From positions 2,232,001-2,296,000 of the forward strand of contig OZ241383.1 in assembly GCA_965200775.1 (NCBI GenBank): a DNA stretch of 64,000 bases, given 5' to 3'. This document shows positions 55,661 through 64,000 of this stretch, in pieces. A model generated the notes under the pieces. That model saw nothing but the letters and a program-made list of their open reading frames with translations. It had not been told where the DNA came from and made no database searches. Both the position numbers and the translations under genes were made by a program. The DNA comes from Poriferisocius sp965200775. GTDB lineage: Bacteria > Actinomycetota > Acidimicrobiia > Acidimicrobiales > Bin134. How positions within the stretch are numbered: the stretch's first letter is position 1; every line of letters begins with the position of its first letter.

Positions 55661-56845
55661 CACCGGCCGCCTCGACAGAACGCTCGCTCCCGGTACCCGC
55701 GGCTCTTGCGGTGACGGTCATCTCCACCCCGGCACCTGCGGCCCCTGCGGTGACGGTCATCTCGCCCTCGGCTCTTGGCGGCGCCGGGCTGGCCGGTCCG
55801 GTCCAGCGGATGCGGTAGTTGAAGAACACTGCGGCCACCAGCGCCCCGAACAGGATCATGGCCTGCAGGATGTCGGAAATAGCCGAGCTAACTCCCAGAG
55901 TCTGGATGCTCTGGCCTCCCACCTGCACCGCCCCAAAAGCGAAGGCCACCGCAGCCACCCCCGAAGGGCGCATCAACGCCAAGGCGGCCACGATGATGCC
56001 GGCAAATCCGTAGCCGTTGGACAGACCCGACTCCAGCCGGGTCGCCGACCCGACTAGCTGTACCGTGCCCGCCAAACCGGCGATGCCTCCCGACAGCAGC
56101 AGGGTAGCCAGAACCTTGCCGCGCAAGGAGATGCCGGCGTACCGGGCGGTGTCGGGCGACGACCCGGCCAGTCGCAGTTCATACCCCCATGCGGTACGGG
56201 AGACCGCCAGCCAGAACACAGCGAGCAGCCCAGCGCGACCAACGAACCGACGTTGGCCCGGCCGAAGAGTCCGGGCAGCGAGGCTTGCTCCGGCACCGGC
56301 TCGATGACCGCGAACCCTAAAGAGTTGGGGTCTTTCCACGGGCCGGTCTCCAGCCACTCCACCACCCGGATCGCCACGTAAACCAGCATGAGGGTGGTGA
56401 TGATCTCGCTCACCCGCAGGTGGGACCGGGCCAGCGCGGGACCAACCATCAGCAGCATCCCGCCGGCTACGCCCGAGGCCATCATCAGCGCGATCAGAAC
56501 CGGGCCGGACAAACCGTCGGCAACCATGGCCACACCGGTGGCTACGGTGGCGCCCGCCATCATCTGGCCTTCGGCCCCGATGTTCCACAGGCCCATCGAT
56601 CCGGCCACCGCCACCGCCAAGCCGGTCAGCGCCAGCGGGGTAGCCCGTTCCACGGTTCGAGACAGCGAGTCTGTACCCATGAACGCGGAGTCGAACATCC
56701 GCTCGTACACCTCGACCGGGCTGTGGCCTGACACCCCCAGAAGGATTGCCCCCAGCAACAACGACGCCCCGATTCCCACCAGGAAGGCCAGAACCTGGGT
56801 GGGGGGCACCACCCGGCTTCGCCGGACCAGCGACGGCCGGATCAT
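55653..56845 (-). pseudogene. BMP-type ABC transporter permease 1, frameshifted
   Basis: The N-terminal half is read from ATG 56845 (IRPSLVRRSRVVPPTQVLAF; GLWNIGAEGQMMAGATVATG) to LFGRANVGSLVALG; the C-terminal half continues in a different frame with LLAVFWLAVSRTAWGYELRLAGSSPDTARYAGIS to the end at 55653. The junction is at about 56229-56231, where one missing G in a GGGC context separates the frames; restoring it would give a continuous protein of about 397 aa. The last 35 residues contain two EMTVTA-containing repeats. This could be a true mutation, an assembly error or, less likely, programmed frameshifting. Neighbouring lesions favour a real pseudogene. Confidence 0.8.
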
Positions 56846-58359
56846 GGGCCGGCCCGACCGGCCATGACCGAACCCACCTCACCCCTGGTGGTGGCGGCCG
56901 GATCGAGTTCGGCGACCACCCGGCCCTCGTACAAGACCATCAAACGGTCGGACAAGGCCAGCAGCTCGTCCAAATCCTCGGAGATCAACAAGACTCCCAC
57001 CCCGTTGGCCCGCTGAGCCACCAGGTGGCCTTGGATGGCTGCCACCCCCTGCACATCCAGACCCCGGGTGGGTTGAGCGGCCACCAGCACCGCCGGCTCG
57101 CCGGCCAGCTCCCGGCCCAGCAGCAACCGCTGGAGGTTGCCACCCGACAGTCCGGCCACCGGGTCGTGGAGACGTCCGGCCCGCACCCCGAACCCCTCCA
57201 CCAATCCTCGGCAGAACTCGATACACCGTGCCTTTACGAGCATGAGCCCTCGCCGCAGGGTTCGATACGAGCGAACCACCGAGTTGTCCACCACCGACAT
57301 CGCGGGGGCCAATCCCACCCCGAGGCGGTCCTCGGGCACGTAGGCCAAGCCGAGCCGGTAGCGGGCACCGGGCGACAACCGGGTGATGTCTCGGTTGTCC
57401 AGCAACACCCGCCCGCCGGCAACTCGGCGCAATCCGGCGATGACCTCTGCCAGTTCCTTCTGGCCGTTGCCCGACACCCCGGCAATCCCTACTACCTCCC
57501 CGGCCCGCACCGACAGGGTGATGCCGCTAAGCGCCGACAGGCCTCGATCGCCCAGCGCGTCCACCCCCTCCAACACCAGGGCATCGGGACCGGCCTCAAC
57601 CGGCGGCGGGCGGTCGATATACCCGCCTTCCGACGACCCCACCATCAGCTCGGCCAGCTCGGCCTGGTCCACAGTGCTCAGATCAGCCACGGTGGCCACG
57701 GTCCGCCCGTTGCGCTGCACGGTGGCCTCGTCGCAAAAGGCCACCACCTCGTCCAGCTTGTGGCTTATGTAGATGATCTACCGGCCGTCGTCGGCCATGG
57801 CCCGCAGCGTGGCCCCCAGCTCCGCCGCCTCGCCGGGGGTGAGTACCGCGGTGGGCTCGTCCATCACCAGCACCGAAGCGTCCCTCCACAGGGCTTTGAG
57901 TATCTCCACCCGCTGGCGCTCACCCATCGAGAGCTGCCACACGAAACGGCCGGGGTCGGCCGCCAGGCCGTAGGCCGAGGACAGCTCGGCCACCCGGTTC
58001 TCTACCTCCACGGCCCGCAACAGCCGGGGAGCCGAGCCCAGCACGATGTTCTCGGCCACCGTCAAGGTGGGCACCAGCCGGAACTCCTGGTACACCATCC
58101 CCACCCCAGCGGTGATGGCATCGGCCGGTGAATGGAAGCGGCGGGGCAGGCCGGCCACCTCCACCTCTCCGGCATCGGGCCGGTACACCCCGGCCAGCAC
58201 GTTGACCAGGGTGGTCTTGCCCGCGCCGTTCTCACCCAGCAGGGCGTGGATGGTGCCGGTGCGGACCTTGAGGTCGGCTCCGGCGCATGCCTTCACTCCG
58301 GGGAAGTGTTTCTCGATTCCCCGCAACCAGACGGAGAGTTCAGCCCCGGAGGTTGTCAT
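56842..58359 (-). pseudogene. BMP-type ABC transporter double ATPase, in-frame amber stop
   Basis: Two ABC domains in one frame of 506 codons, as in YufO/RbsA-like nucleoside ATPases, but interrupted by TAG at 57778-57780. Domain 1 has GENGAGKTTL, signature LSMGERQRVEIL and Walker B LVMDEPTAVLTP; the stop falls between DDGR and IIYISHKLDEV, just before its H-loop. Domain 2 (GVSGNGQKELAEVIAGL; LSGGNLQRLLLGREL) follows in the same frame. A start codon downstream (57747) is internal and unlikely to give a useful protein. Read-through is improbable because TAG is used as a normal stop elsewhere (livH, hemQ). Confidence 0.82.
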
Positions 58360-58388
58360 GGCCAGAACCGGATCGTTCCCGGTTCAGG

Positions 58389-59572
58389 TCACGGCGAGGG
58401 GTTGCCGACAACGCCCTCGACAAAGTAGTTCATCGACAGCATGGAGCCGTCGTCCAGCGTTTCGCCGTCCGCAACCACCACGGTGCCTTCCTGATCCCGG
58501 ATCTCACCGGTGAACACGTCCCACGATCCGTCGATTATCTGGGCTTGGACAGCGTTGATCTCGGCTACCGCTGAGTTGGGAAGGTCGCCAGCCGGCGGAG
58601 CCAGGTCGACAATCCCGTCGGCCATGCCGCCCCAGTAGGCATCCGGCTGGTAGGTGCCCGCTCTCACCTGTTCGATGATCGAGGCGTAGTACTTCGATGA
58701 TCGAGGCGTAGTACGGGCCCCATGTCCACACCGGGGCCGTGATGTAGGCATCGGGGGCGAACGCACTCATGTCCGAGTTGTAGGCCACCCAGCGGGCTCC
58801 GGCTTCCTGGGCGGCAATGCCCGCGGCGGTGGAGTCCTGGTGCATGGCGATCACGTCGGCCCCGGCCTCCAGCAGGGCAGAAGCGGTGTCGCCCTCGATG
58901 GCAGGGTCGAACCACGTTAAGGTCCAGGCCACGTGTACCTCGACGTCGGGGTTGACCCGTTGCGCTCCCAAAGTGAAGGCGTTGATGCCCCGGATCACCT
59001 CGGGGATCGGGAAGGCGGCAACGTAGCCGATGCGGTTGGCCTCGGTGATGGCCCCGGCTGCAATGCCCGACAGGTAGCAGGGCTGGTAGATGCGACCGAA
59101 GTAGTTGCCGAAGTTGGTGTCGTTCATCTTGTACCCGCTTGCATGCTCGAAAACCACGTCGGGATACTCGGAGGCCAGTTCCTCCATCGGGTCCATGTAG
59201 CCGAAGGAGGTGCCGAAAATGATGTCGGCCCCCCTCGTTCTCGATGAAGTCCACCACCACGGCTCGGAAGTCCTCGGCCGTCTCGGCAACGCTCTCCACG
59301 AACAGCGTGGTCGCACCGGTCAGCTCCTAGGCCTGTTGGCGGCCCTGGTCGTGGGACCAGCTCCACCCCGCGTCACCCACCGGGCCGACATAAACGAAGG
59401 CCGCCGTTACGTCGTCGATCTCGGCCACTTCGTCGTCGGTGCTTACGGTGGCCTGCGTCGGCGCGGGATCCGGCTCGGGAGCGACACCATCGTCGTCGTC
59501 CCCGCACCCCATGGCAACAAGTGCCGGAGTCGCCACCACAAACAGCAGCTTCAGTAGCAGTTTCCTGGACAT
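58389..59572 (-). pseudogene. BMP-family lipoprotein (nucleoside-binding), multiply disrupted
   Basis: Starts at ATG 59572 with signal peptide and lipobox VAMGC, then the BMP start VTAAFVYVGPVGDAGWSWSHDQG. Three lesions follow: TAG at 59327-59329 between QQA and ELTGATTLFVES; an extra G in a run of six (59229-59234) that shifts FIENEGADIIFG out of frame; and a 22-bp tandem duplication (58671-58714) that shifts the frame again within WGPYYASIIEQ. Joining the frames restores a full BMP protein (SFGYMDPMEELASEYPDVVFEHASGYK; GIAAQEAGARWVAYNSDMSAF; NYFVEGVVGNPSP). Clearly not expressed as a working protein if the sequence is correct. Confidence 0.85.
58671..58714. repeat. 22-bp perfect tandem duplication inside the BMP lipoprotein gene
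   Basis: Units 58671-58692 and 58693-58714 are identical (each begins TTCGATGATCGAGGCG). Because 22 is not a multiple of three the duplication causes a frameshift; YYASII is encoded twice, in two frames. Confidence 0.95.
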
Positions 59573-59619
59573 CACCCTCCTTAGCGGGTCTTTCCAAATC
59601 GGTCTCGACAGACCGACCA

Positions 59620-61080
59620 TCAACGATTTTCGGCCAGGGTAAGGGCCCCGAGGATGGCGTTGCGCATCTCCCGGGGGTCGATCACGTCGTCGCTGCCCAG
59701 CCGACCGGCCAGGCGGTAGGGACCGGCCCGCTGCTCCCGCTCGACCTGGGCCTGAGTCTCCGAATCGAGCTTGGCCGACCTTCCCCCCGACTTGGCCGGC
59801 ATGGCCGCCATGTTCACGCTGGGGAGGGAGAACGATTGGGTCTGGTTGTCGAACGGGTTCTGGGCCATAACCACCGAGCCGAAGCCGAACGCCTTGCGCA
59901 TGGTGATCTCAATCTTGGCGTTTTTCAGGCGGCGCTCGGCCTTGTACATCTTGCCGCCCCACTTCAAGATGCCCTCTTTCTCGGCCTTGGTGCCGGCCAT
60001 CACTCCGGGGTTGTCGGCCAGGAACACCACGGGGTGGTCGTAGTTTCCGATCACCTCCAGGAAGTCGGTGGCCTTGATGGCAGCCGCCGAGTCCACCGAC
60101 CCGGCCAGATAGGCCGGATTGTTGGCCACCACAGCGCAGGGGCGCCCGCCGAACCGGCACAAACCAACGATTATGGCCGGGCCGTAAGCCGGCTGGACCT
60201 CGAAGAAGCTGCCCTCGTCCACGATCAGCCCGACAACATCGTGCATGTCGTAGGGCCGCCGGTCGTTGGGGGGCACCACATCCAGCATCTCCTCTACCGC
60301 TCCCGGCCCGGTGTCGGGCCCTTCGGTGCGGGGCGAGGGCAGGCCCGACCGGGAGGGGAAGTACGACAGGTAGAGCCGGGCCATGGAGATGGCCGACTCG
60401 TCGTCGGGGGCCTCGTTGTGAGCGGAGCCGGCGATCCGGGTGCAGACCTCGGTGCCGCCCAGCTCCTCTTTGGTGACGTCCTCGCCCGTGGCCGCCTTCA
60501 CCAGCGGCGGGCCGCCGGTGAACATGGAGGCGTAGGACGTCATGATGACGAAGTCGCTGAGCGGGGCGGCCAGAGCGCCGTGGCCCGCCGACGCCCCCAT
60601 AACCAGACACACCATGGGCACCTGTCCGTTGAGGTCGGCGTAGGCCTGGAGGTCGCCGGGGGCGCGGCTACCCCCGGTGTCGGTGAGGCGATGGCCGGCC
60701 CCCTCCAGGATGGTCACCAGGGGAAGCCCCTCCTGGGCGGCCAACTCGGCGATCCGGTAGCGCTTGGCGGTGTTGCCGCTGCCGATCGACCCACCCAGCA
60801 CGGTAAAGTCCTCGGCTCCGGCCAGCACCGTCCGGCCCTCGACTTGGCCGTACCCGCAGACGAAGCCGTCAGCGGGAATGTCCTCCAGGGTGCCCACCAG
60901 CGGACCGATTTCCCGGAATGTGCCCGGGTCGAACAGCCGGTCGATGCGTTGTCGCGCATCCAGCTTGCCCCGGGAGTGCATGTACTTTTCGACCCGCTCC
61001 GGCCCGCCCATCGCGGCACCCTCCGCCCGCCGGCGGGCCAGCTCCTCCAGCCACGGTTCCCACGCCTCTCGGTTGCTCAT
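59620..61080 (-). CDS. Acyl-CoA carboxylase carboxyltransferase (beta) subunit
   Basis: 486-residue carboxyltransferase of the biotin-dependent AccD/PccB family, transferring carboxyl from carboxybiotin to an acyl-CoA. KLDARQRIDRLFDPGTFREIGPL, GRTVLAGAEDFTVLGGSIG, TGGPPLVKAATGEDVTKEELGG, GIVNNP-like VVANNPAYLAGSVDSAAAIKATDFL and VVMAQNPFDNQTQSFSLPS lie in order. The first oxyanion loop is LEGAGHRLTDTGG rather than DSGGARIQEG, so it belongs to a divergent subgroup. No biotin carboxylase or biotin carrier gene is nearby. A 7-4-7 inverted repeat lies 12 bp upstream of the start. Confidence 0.9.
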   Translation of the reverse strand: MSNREAWEPWLEELARRRAEGAAMGGPERVEKYMHSRGKLDARQRIDRLFDPGTFREIGPLVGTLEDIPADGFVCGYGQVEGRTVLAGAEDFTVLGGSIGSGNTAKRYRIAELAAQEGLPLVTILEGAGHRLTDTGGSRAPGDLQAYADLNGQVPMVCLVMGASAGHGALAAPLSDFVIMTSYASMFTGGPPLVKAATGEDVTKEELGGTEVCTRIAGSAHNEAPDDESAISMARLYLSYFPSRSGLPSPRTEGPDTGPGAVEEMLDVVPPNDRRPYDMHDVVGLIVDEGSFFEVQPAYGPAIIVGLCRFGGRPCAVVANNPAYLAGSVDSAAAIKATDFLEVIGNYDHPVVFLADNPGVMAGTKAEKEGILKWGGKMYKAERRLKNAKIEITMRKAFGFGSVVMAQNPFDNQTQSFSLPSVNMAAMPAKSGGRSAKLDSETQAQVEREQRAGPYRLAGRLGSDDVIDPREMRNAILGALTLAENR

Positions 61081-61091
61081 GCCGGGTCAAA

Positions 61092-61109
61092 GACTATGTG
61101 CTCATAGTC
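61092..61109. promoter_or_regulatory. 18-bp inverted repeat upstream of the carboxyltransferase gene
   Basis: GACTATG-TGCT-CATAGTC is a perfect 7-bp inverted repeat with a four-base spacer, 12-29 bp before the start codon at 61080. Size and position fit a repressor operator of the TetR or similar type; no regulator gene is next to it. Confidence 0.45.
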
Positions 61110-61202
61110 CGGCTGTGCCCGTCGTCACGGCAGTCCCGCTGACCCGGTTTCCCCCATTCGCCATCGCCGCCGCCCGGCCTACTTGGCCTGATTTACAACC
61201 GC

Positions 61203-62519
61203 TCAGGCATTGCGGGGAGAGATGGCAACCGACAGCAAGGCTGCAACCACAGCGGCTCCGGCCCCGAGCAAGTAGGAACTGGCCAGCGTGTCCCCGGTGA
61301 TGGTGTCGCCGGCAACGATGATCATTGCCTGCATGCCGGCGGTGACCCCGACCTGGGTGAGGGTTCCCCTCATGCCGGAGGCAACACCGAAATCCTCGGG
61401 CTCCACGGCATCGGAAGCGGTGGTGGTGAGCGACGGGAGCTGCACACCGTGGCCGATGGCCACGGCGAACAGCCCCACCACCGTCCAGCCCAGCGACGCC
61501 TGCCAGGCCGACAACGCAAAGAAGACCATCCCCAGGGCCAGCAACGACGATCCGGCCACCGGGGTGGCACGGGGCCCCAGCACCGGGTGGACGTAGCCGC
61601 CAGCGAACGAGCAAATGCTGAACGTGATCGGCCGCACCGCCAGCAACAAGGTGGCCGCCCCCAGCCCCCAACCCAGTCGCTCGGTAAACAGGAACGGCGT
61701 CACCACCAAGCCTCCCATGAACGAGAAGTTGGCCAGGGTCACCACCCAGATGGGGATGCTGAAGTTGCGTTTTCGCAAGTAGTCCAGACGGAGGATGGGC
61801 TCTGGCACCCGACGCTCGATGAGCACGAACGCTGCCAGGATCACCACCCCTGCGACCATAAGGCCGGCGCTCAGTGCTCCAGCCACACCGTCGTTTCCCA
61901 ACATCGTGAGCCCCACCAGAACCAGGGCCACCCCGGCCGACAACGCCAGGCCGCCTCCGTAGTCGATAGCCACATTCAGGCCGCCGCCCATGGGCCGCAC
62001 CACCACCGCGCTGGTCACCAAGCCGACAACGGCGATCACCCCGAAGAAAGCGAACACCCATCGCCACCCGAACTGCTCGACAATCTGCCCGCCGATGATC
62101 AGCCCCAGAGCTGGGGCACCGGACAGGGCCGACTGATACCAGCCGATGGCCCGGGAGCGGCTGGCTATCGGAAAGGCCAGCAGCACCATGGCCGTGCCCG
62201 CCGCGGTGGCCGCGCCGTTGGCCACCCCTGCTGCTACCCGGAACCCGATGAGGCTCTCGATGTTCCAGGCAAACCCGCTCAACGGGGTGACCACCGCCAA
62301 CATGACGGCCGAGGCCAGGAACACCCGGCGATGGCCGTGAATGTCACCCAGCTTGCCCCCCAGGGCCGTGGACACCCCGGCGGCCAAGATGGCACCTGTC
62401 ACCGCCCAACTCGCTGCGTCGGTGCCGGTTTCGAGATCGCGAGCGATGTCGCCAACGGCCACGGCAATCACCGTCAGGCTCATCCCCACCCCGAACTGGA
62501 CGGGAACGATGGCCGCCAT
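61203..62519 (-). CDS. MFS transporter, DHA2 (EmrB/QacA, 14-TM) family
   Basis: 438-residue drug:H+ antiporter-like protein with about fourteen hydrophobic segments. GGKLGDIHGHRRVFLASAVMLAV is the A-motif loop, and GWYQSALSGAPALGLIIGGQIVEQFGWRWVFAFFGV is motif C, characteristic of exporters. A typical exporter of hydrophobic compounds is inferred; the cargo is unknown. It follows an esterase gene by 63 bp on the same strand. Confidence 0.93.
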   Translation of the reverse strand: MAAIVPVQFGVGMSLTVIAVAVGDIARDLETGTDAASWAVTGAILAAGVSTALGGKLGDIHGHRRVFLASAVMLAVVTPLSGFAWNIESLIGFRVAAGVANGAATAAGTAMVLLAFPIASRSRAIGWYQSALSGAPALGLIIGGQIVEQFGWRWVFAFFGVIAVVGLVTSAVVVRPMGGGLNVAIDYGGGLALSAGVALVLVGLTMLGNDGVAGALSAGLMVAGVVILAAFVLIERRVPEPILRLDYLRKRNFSIPIWVVTLANFSFMGGLVVTPFLFTERLGWGLGAATLLLAVRPITFSICSFAGGYVHPVLGPRATPVAGSSLLALGMVFFALSAWQASLGWTVVGLFAVAIGHGVQLPSLTTTASDAVEPEDFGVASGMRGTLTQVGVTAGMQAMIIVAGDTITGDTLASSYLLGAGAAVVAALLSVAISPRNA

Positions 62520-62582
62520 GAGGCGGTACCGGTAGCGGTCGTCGTAGCCGACCGCGGCTGGGCTCAGCGGTTCACACCGGGC

Positions 62583-63521
62583 TCAAGCCGACAGGCCTGC
62601 CCTCACGGCGGCGGCCGCCGTTTCCTGGGCTTCGATTGCCACGGGAAGGGCAATGGTCAAGCCGAAAAAACCGTGGAACATGCTGTCGTACCGGTGGATC
62701 TCGCACGGTACCCCGGCCTCTTGCAGGCGACGCCCGTAGGCCTCGCCCTCGTCCCTCAGGGGATCGAACTCAGCGGTGATCACACAAGCCGGGGGCAACC
62801 CCGACAAGTCGGCGGCCTTGATGGGGGAGGCGTAGGGGTTCTCCAAGTCGGCTTCGACCACGTACTGGCTGCCGAACCACTCCATGGCCTCCTTCGTGAG
62901 GAAGTAGCCCTTGGCGTTTTCGGTGTGGGACGGGTAGGCGTCGAGGTCCATGTCGCAGCACGGGTAGATGAGGAGCTGGTGGGCGATTGCCGGGCCTCCC
63001 CGGTCCCGGGCCATCTGCGACACCACCGCGGCCAGGTTGCCCCCGGCGCTGTCGCCTCCCACGCCCAACCGGGCGGTGTCGGCCCCTATGGAAGCTGCGT
63101 TGGCGGCCACCCACTGAGTGGCGGCGTAGCAGTCCTCGGCGGCCGCCGGGAACCTGGCCTCGGGAGCCAGCCGGTAGTCCACCGACACGTAGACCGCGCC
63201 GGTGCGGTTCACCATCTCGCGCACTTGGCCGTCGTGGCTGTCGATGCTGCCGATCACCCATCCGCCGCCGTGGAAGAACACCACCACGGCCAGCAGCTCG
63301 TCGGTAATCCGGGGCCAGTAGATCCTGATGGGCATCTCGGTGCCGTCGGCGCCGGGGATGGTCCGGTCCTCGATGCGGGCCACGTCCTCAACCGGTAATT
63401 CCATCTGCGCCCCGAACCGGGCCCGCACCTCATCTGCGGTCAACGAGGCCACACCTTCGAAGGTGGCGCCGCTCTGCTCCATCATGTCGATTACGGCCTG
63501 TGCAGTGGGATCAAGTGCCAT
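62583..63521 (-). CDS. Alpha/beta hydrolase of the hormone-sensitive-lipase (HSL) family
   Basis: 312-residue esterase. Oxyanion motif HGGGW at 84-88, nucleophile Ser158 in GGDSAGGN, Asp253 in EFDPLRDEG, and His283 in SMFHGFFG. ATG 63521 gives the family start ALDPTAQAVIDMMEQSG; a further upstream start would overlap the divergent gene's promoter region. It probably hydrolyses short-chain esters or lactones. Divergent from the luciferase-like gene with 96 bp between. Confidence 0.94.
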   Translation of the reverse strand: MALDPTAQAVIDMMEQSGATFEGVASLTADEVRARFGAQMELPVEDVARIEDRTIPGADGTEMPIRIYWPRITDELLAVVVFFHGGGWVIGSIDSHDGQVREMVNRTGAVYVSVDYRLAPEARFPAAAEDCYAATQWVAANAASIGADTARLGVGGDSAGGNLAAVVSQMARDRGGPAIAHQLLIYPCCDMDLDAYPSHTENAKGYFLTKEAMEWFGSQYVVEADLENPYASPIKAADLSGLPPACVITAEFDPLRDEGEAYGRRLQEAGVPCEIHRYDSMFHGFFGLTIALPVAIEAQETAAAAVRAGLSA

Positions 63522-63617
63522 GGTCCGCACCCTACCCGAGCCGAATGAGCGGGCAATGGGTCGCACCGTTTACCATCTCCCCGGAAACGCCGCCGACACA
63601 CCAGCAAGGGGAATGGC

Positions 63618-64000
63618 ATGGAGTTCGCAATGTTCTACGAGATTCCGGTGGCCCGGCCCTGGACTCGTGACAGCGAGTACGACGCCTACCAGAACACCAT
63701 CGAGCAGGCCGTTCTGGGCGACAAGATGGGCTTTCACTCGTTCTGGACGGTGGAGCACCACTTCCTCGAGGAGTACTCCCACTGCTCCAATCCCGAGGTG
63801 CTGTACGGCCACATCGCCGCCAAGACCGAGAACATGCGAATCGGCTACGGCGTGAGGCTGCTGCCCAAGCCCTACAACCACCCGGTGCGCACGGCGGAGT
63901 CGGTGGCCGTGCTTGATCTGATCAGCAACGGCCGGGTGGAGTTCGGCACCGGACGCTCCTCGACCCGGGCCGAGCTGGAGGGCTTCAACATCCACCCCAA
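63618..64000 (+). CDS. Luciferase-like monooxygenase (LLM class, partial)
   Basis: First 127 codons of a flavin-dependent luciferase-family oxidoreductase, running off the window end. AAGGGG eight bases before the ATG is the ribosome site. MEFAMFYEIPVARPW, GDKMGFHSFWTVEHHFLEEYSHCSNPEVLYGHIAAKTENMRIG-type TIM-barrel segments and AVLDLISNGRVEFGTGRSS are typical. It would use reduced FMN or F420; the window is too short to decide. Confidence 0.9.
   Translation, partial: MEFAMFYEIPVARPWTRDSEYDAYQNTIEQAVLGDKMGFHSFWTVEHHFLEEYSHCSNPEVLYGHIAAKTENMRIGYGVRLLPKPYNHPVRTAESVAVLDLISNGRVEFGTGRSSTRAELEGFNIHP

Noticed and set aside
57778..57780. Amber codon as programmed read-through or pyrrolysine
   Set aside because: TAG terminates livH, hemQ and the dienelactone hydrolase normally, no pyl genes are seen, and nearby frameshifts point to decay.
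61449..63398. 649-codon plus-strand open frame across the MFS exporter and esterase
   Set aside because: It crosses two well-supported minus-strand genes and has no recognisable domain.

Overview
The window is GC-rich, densely coded actinobacterial chromosome. HemQ-type haem synthesis, glucosyl-3-phosphoglycerate synthase, LytR_C, DUF3263 and nitrobindin proteins, a CIRCE-controlled groEL, and a folate/pantothenate/NAD/lysS cofactor block beside clpC are all actinobacterial features. Many CoA-transferase, SDR and acyl-CoA genes and two peptide transporters suggest an uncultured Acidimicrobiia-like heterotroph; that placement is inference. There are no insertion sequences, integrases, phage genes or CRISPR arrays. 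No stretch over 300 bases lacks a gene; the longest gap is 15385-15565, before the tRNA.

Layout. (1) 1-12 kb: the end of larE; a branched-chain amino-acid type ABC transporter (livHMGF) whose LivH carries an extra secreted domain; hemQ, a LivK-like binding protein and a DUF1330 gene on the other strand; a fused DUF35-thiolase; fdhD; nitrobindin; groEL with CIRCE. (2) 12-24 kb: housekeeping genes: sulfur carrier, gpgS, glycerate kinase, LytR_C, DUF3263, tRNA-Thr(UGU), rlmB-ispF-ispD-dienelactone hydrolase, hemB, an LppM-like lipoprotein fused to a degenerate HAD domain, clpC and a polyprenyl diphosphate synthase. (3) 24-32 kb: a tightly overlapping cofactor operon folE, folP, pseudo-phosphatase, folB, folK, panC, nadC, coaX, lysS. 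(4) 32-38 kb: a double CaiB CoA-transferase followed by a fused indolepyruvate ferredoxin oxidoreductase. (5) 38-46 kb: two tandem oligopeptide ABC cassettes, each with binding protein and two permeases but no ATPases. (6) 46-53.5 kb: low-molecular-weight phosphatase, then a plus-strand catabolic cluster of EcKL/APH-like kinase, CaiB, SDR, molybdopterin oxidoreductase and a flavin acyl-CoA dehydrogenase-like protein. (7) 53.5-59.6 kb: an MFS transporter and a BMP-type nucleoside ABC cassette in which three consecutive genes are disrupted. (8) 59.6-64 kb: acyl-CoA carboxylase carboxyltransferase, a 14-TM MFS exporter, an HSL-family esterase and the start of a luciferase-like monooxygenase.

Three themes stand out. 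Several proteins keep a fold but have lost its catalytic residue: the phosphatase-like protein in the folate operon, the HAD half of the LppM fusion, one CaiB half, and possibly the Mo-enzyme ligand. Short tandem duplications recur exactly at gene starts or ends, at fdhD, the Mo-oxidoreductase, the LppM fusion and the double CaiB. One transporter cassette is collapsing through two amber stops, two frameshifting indels and a 22-bp duplication, while the genes around it are intact.
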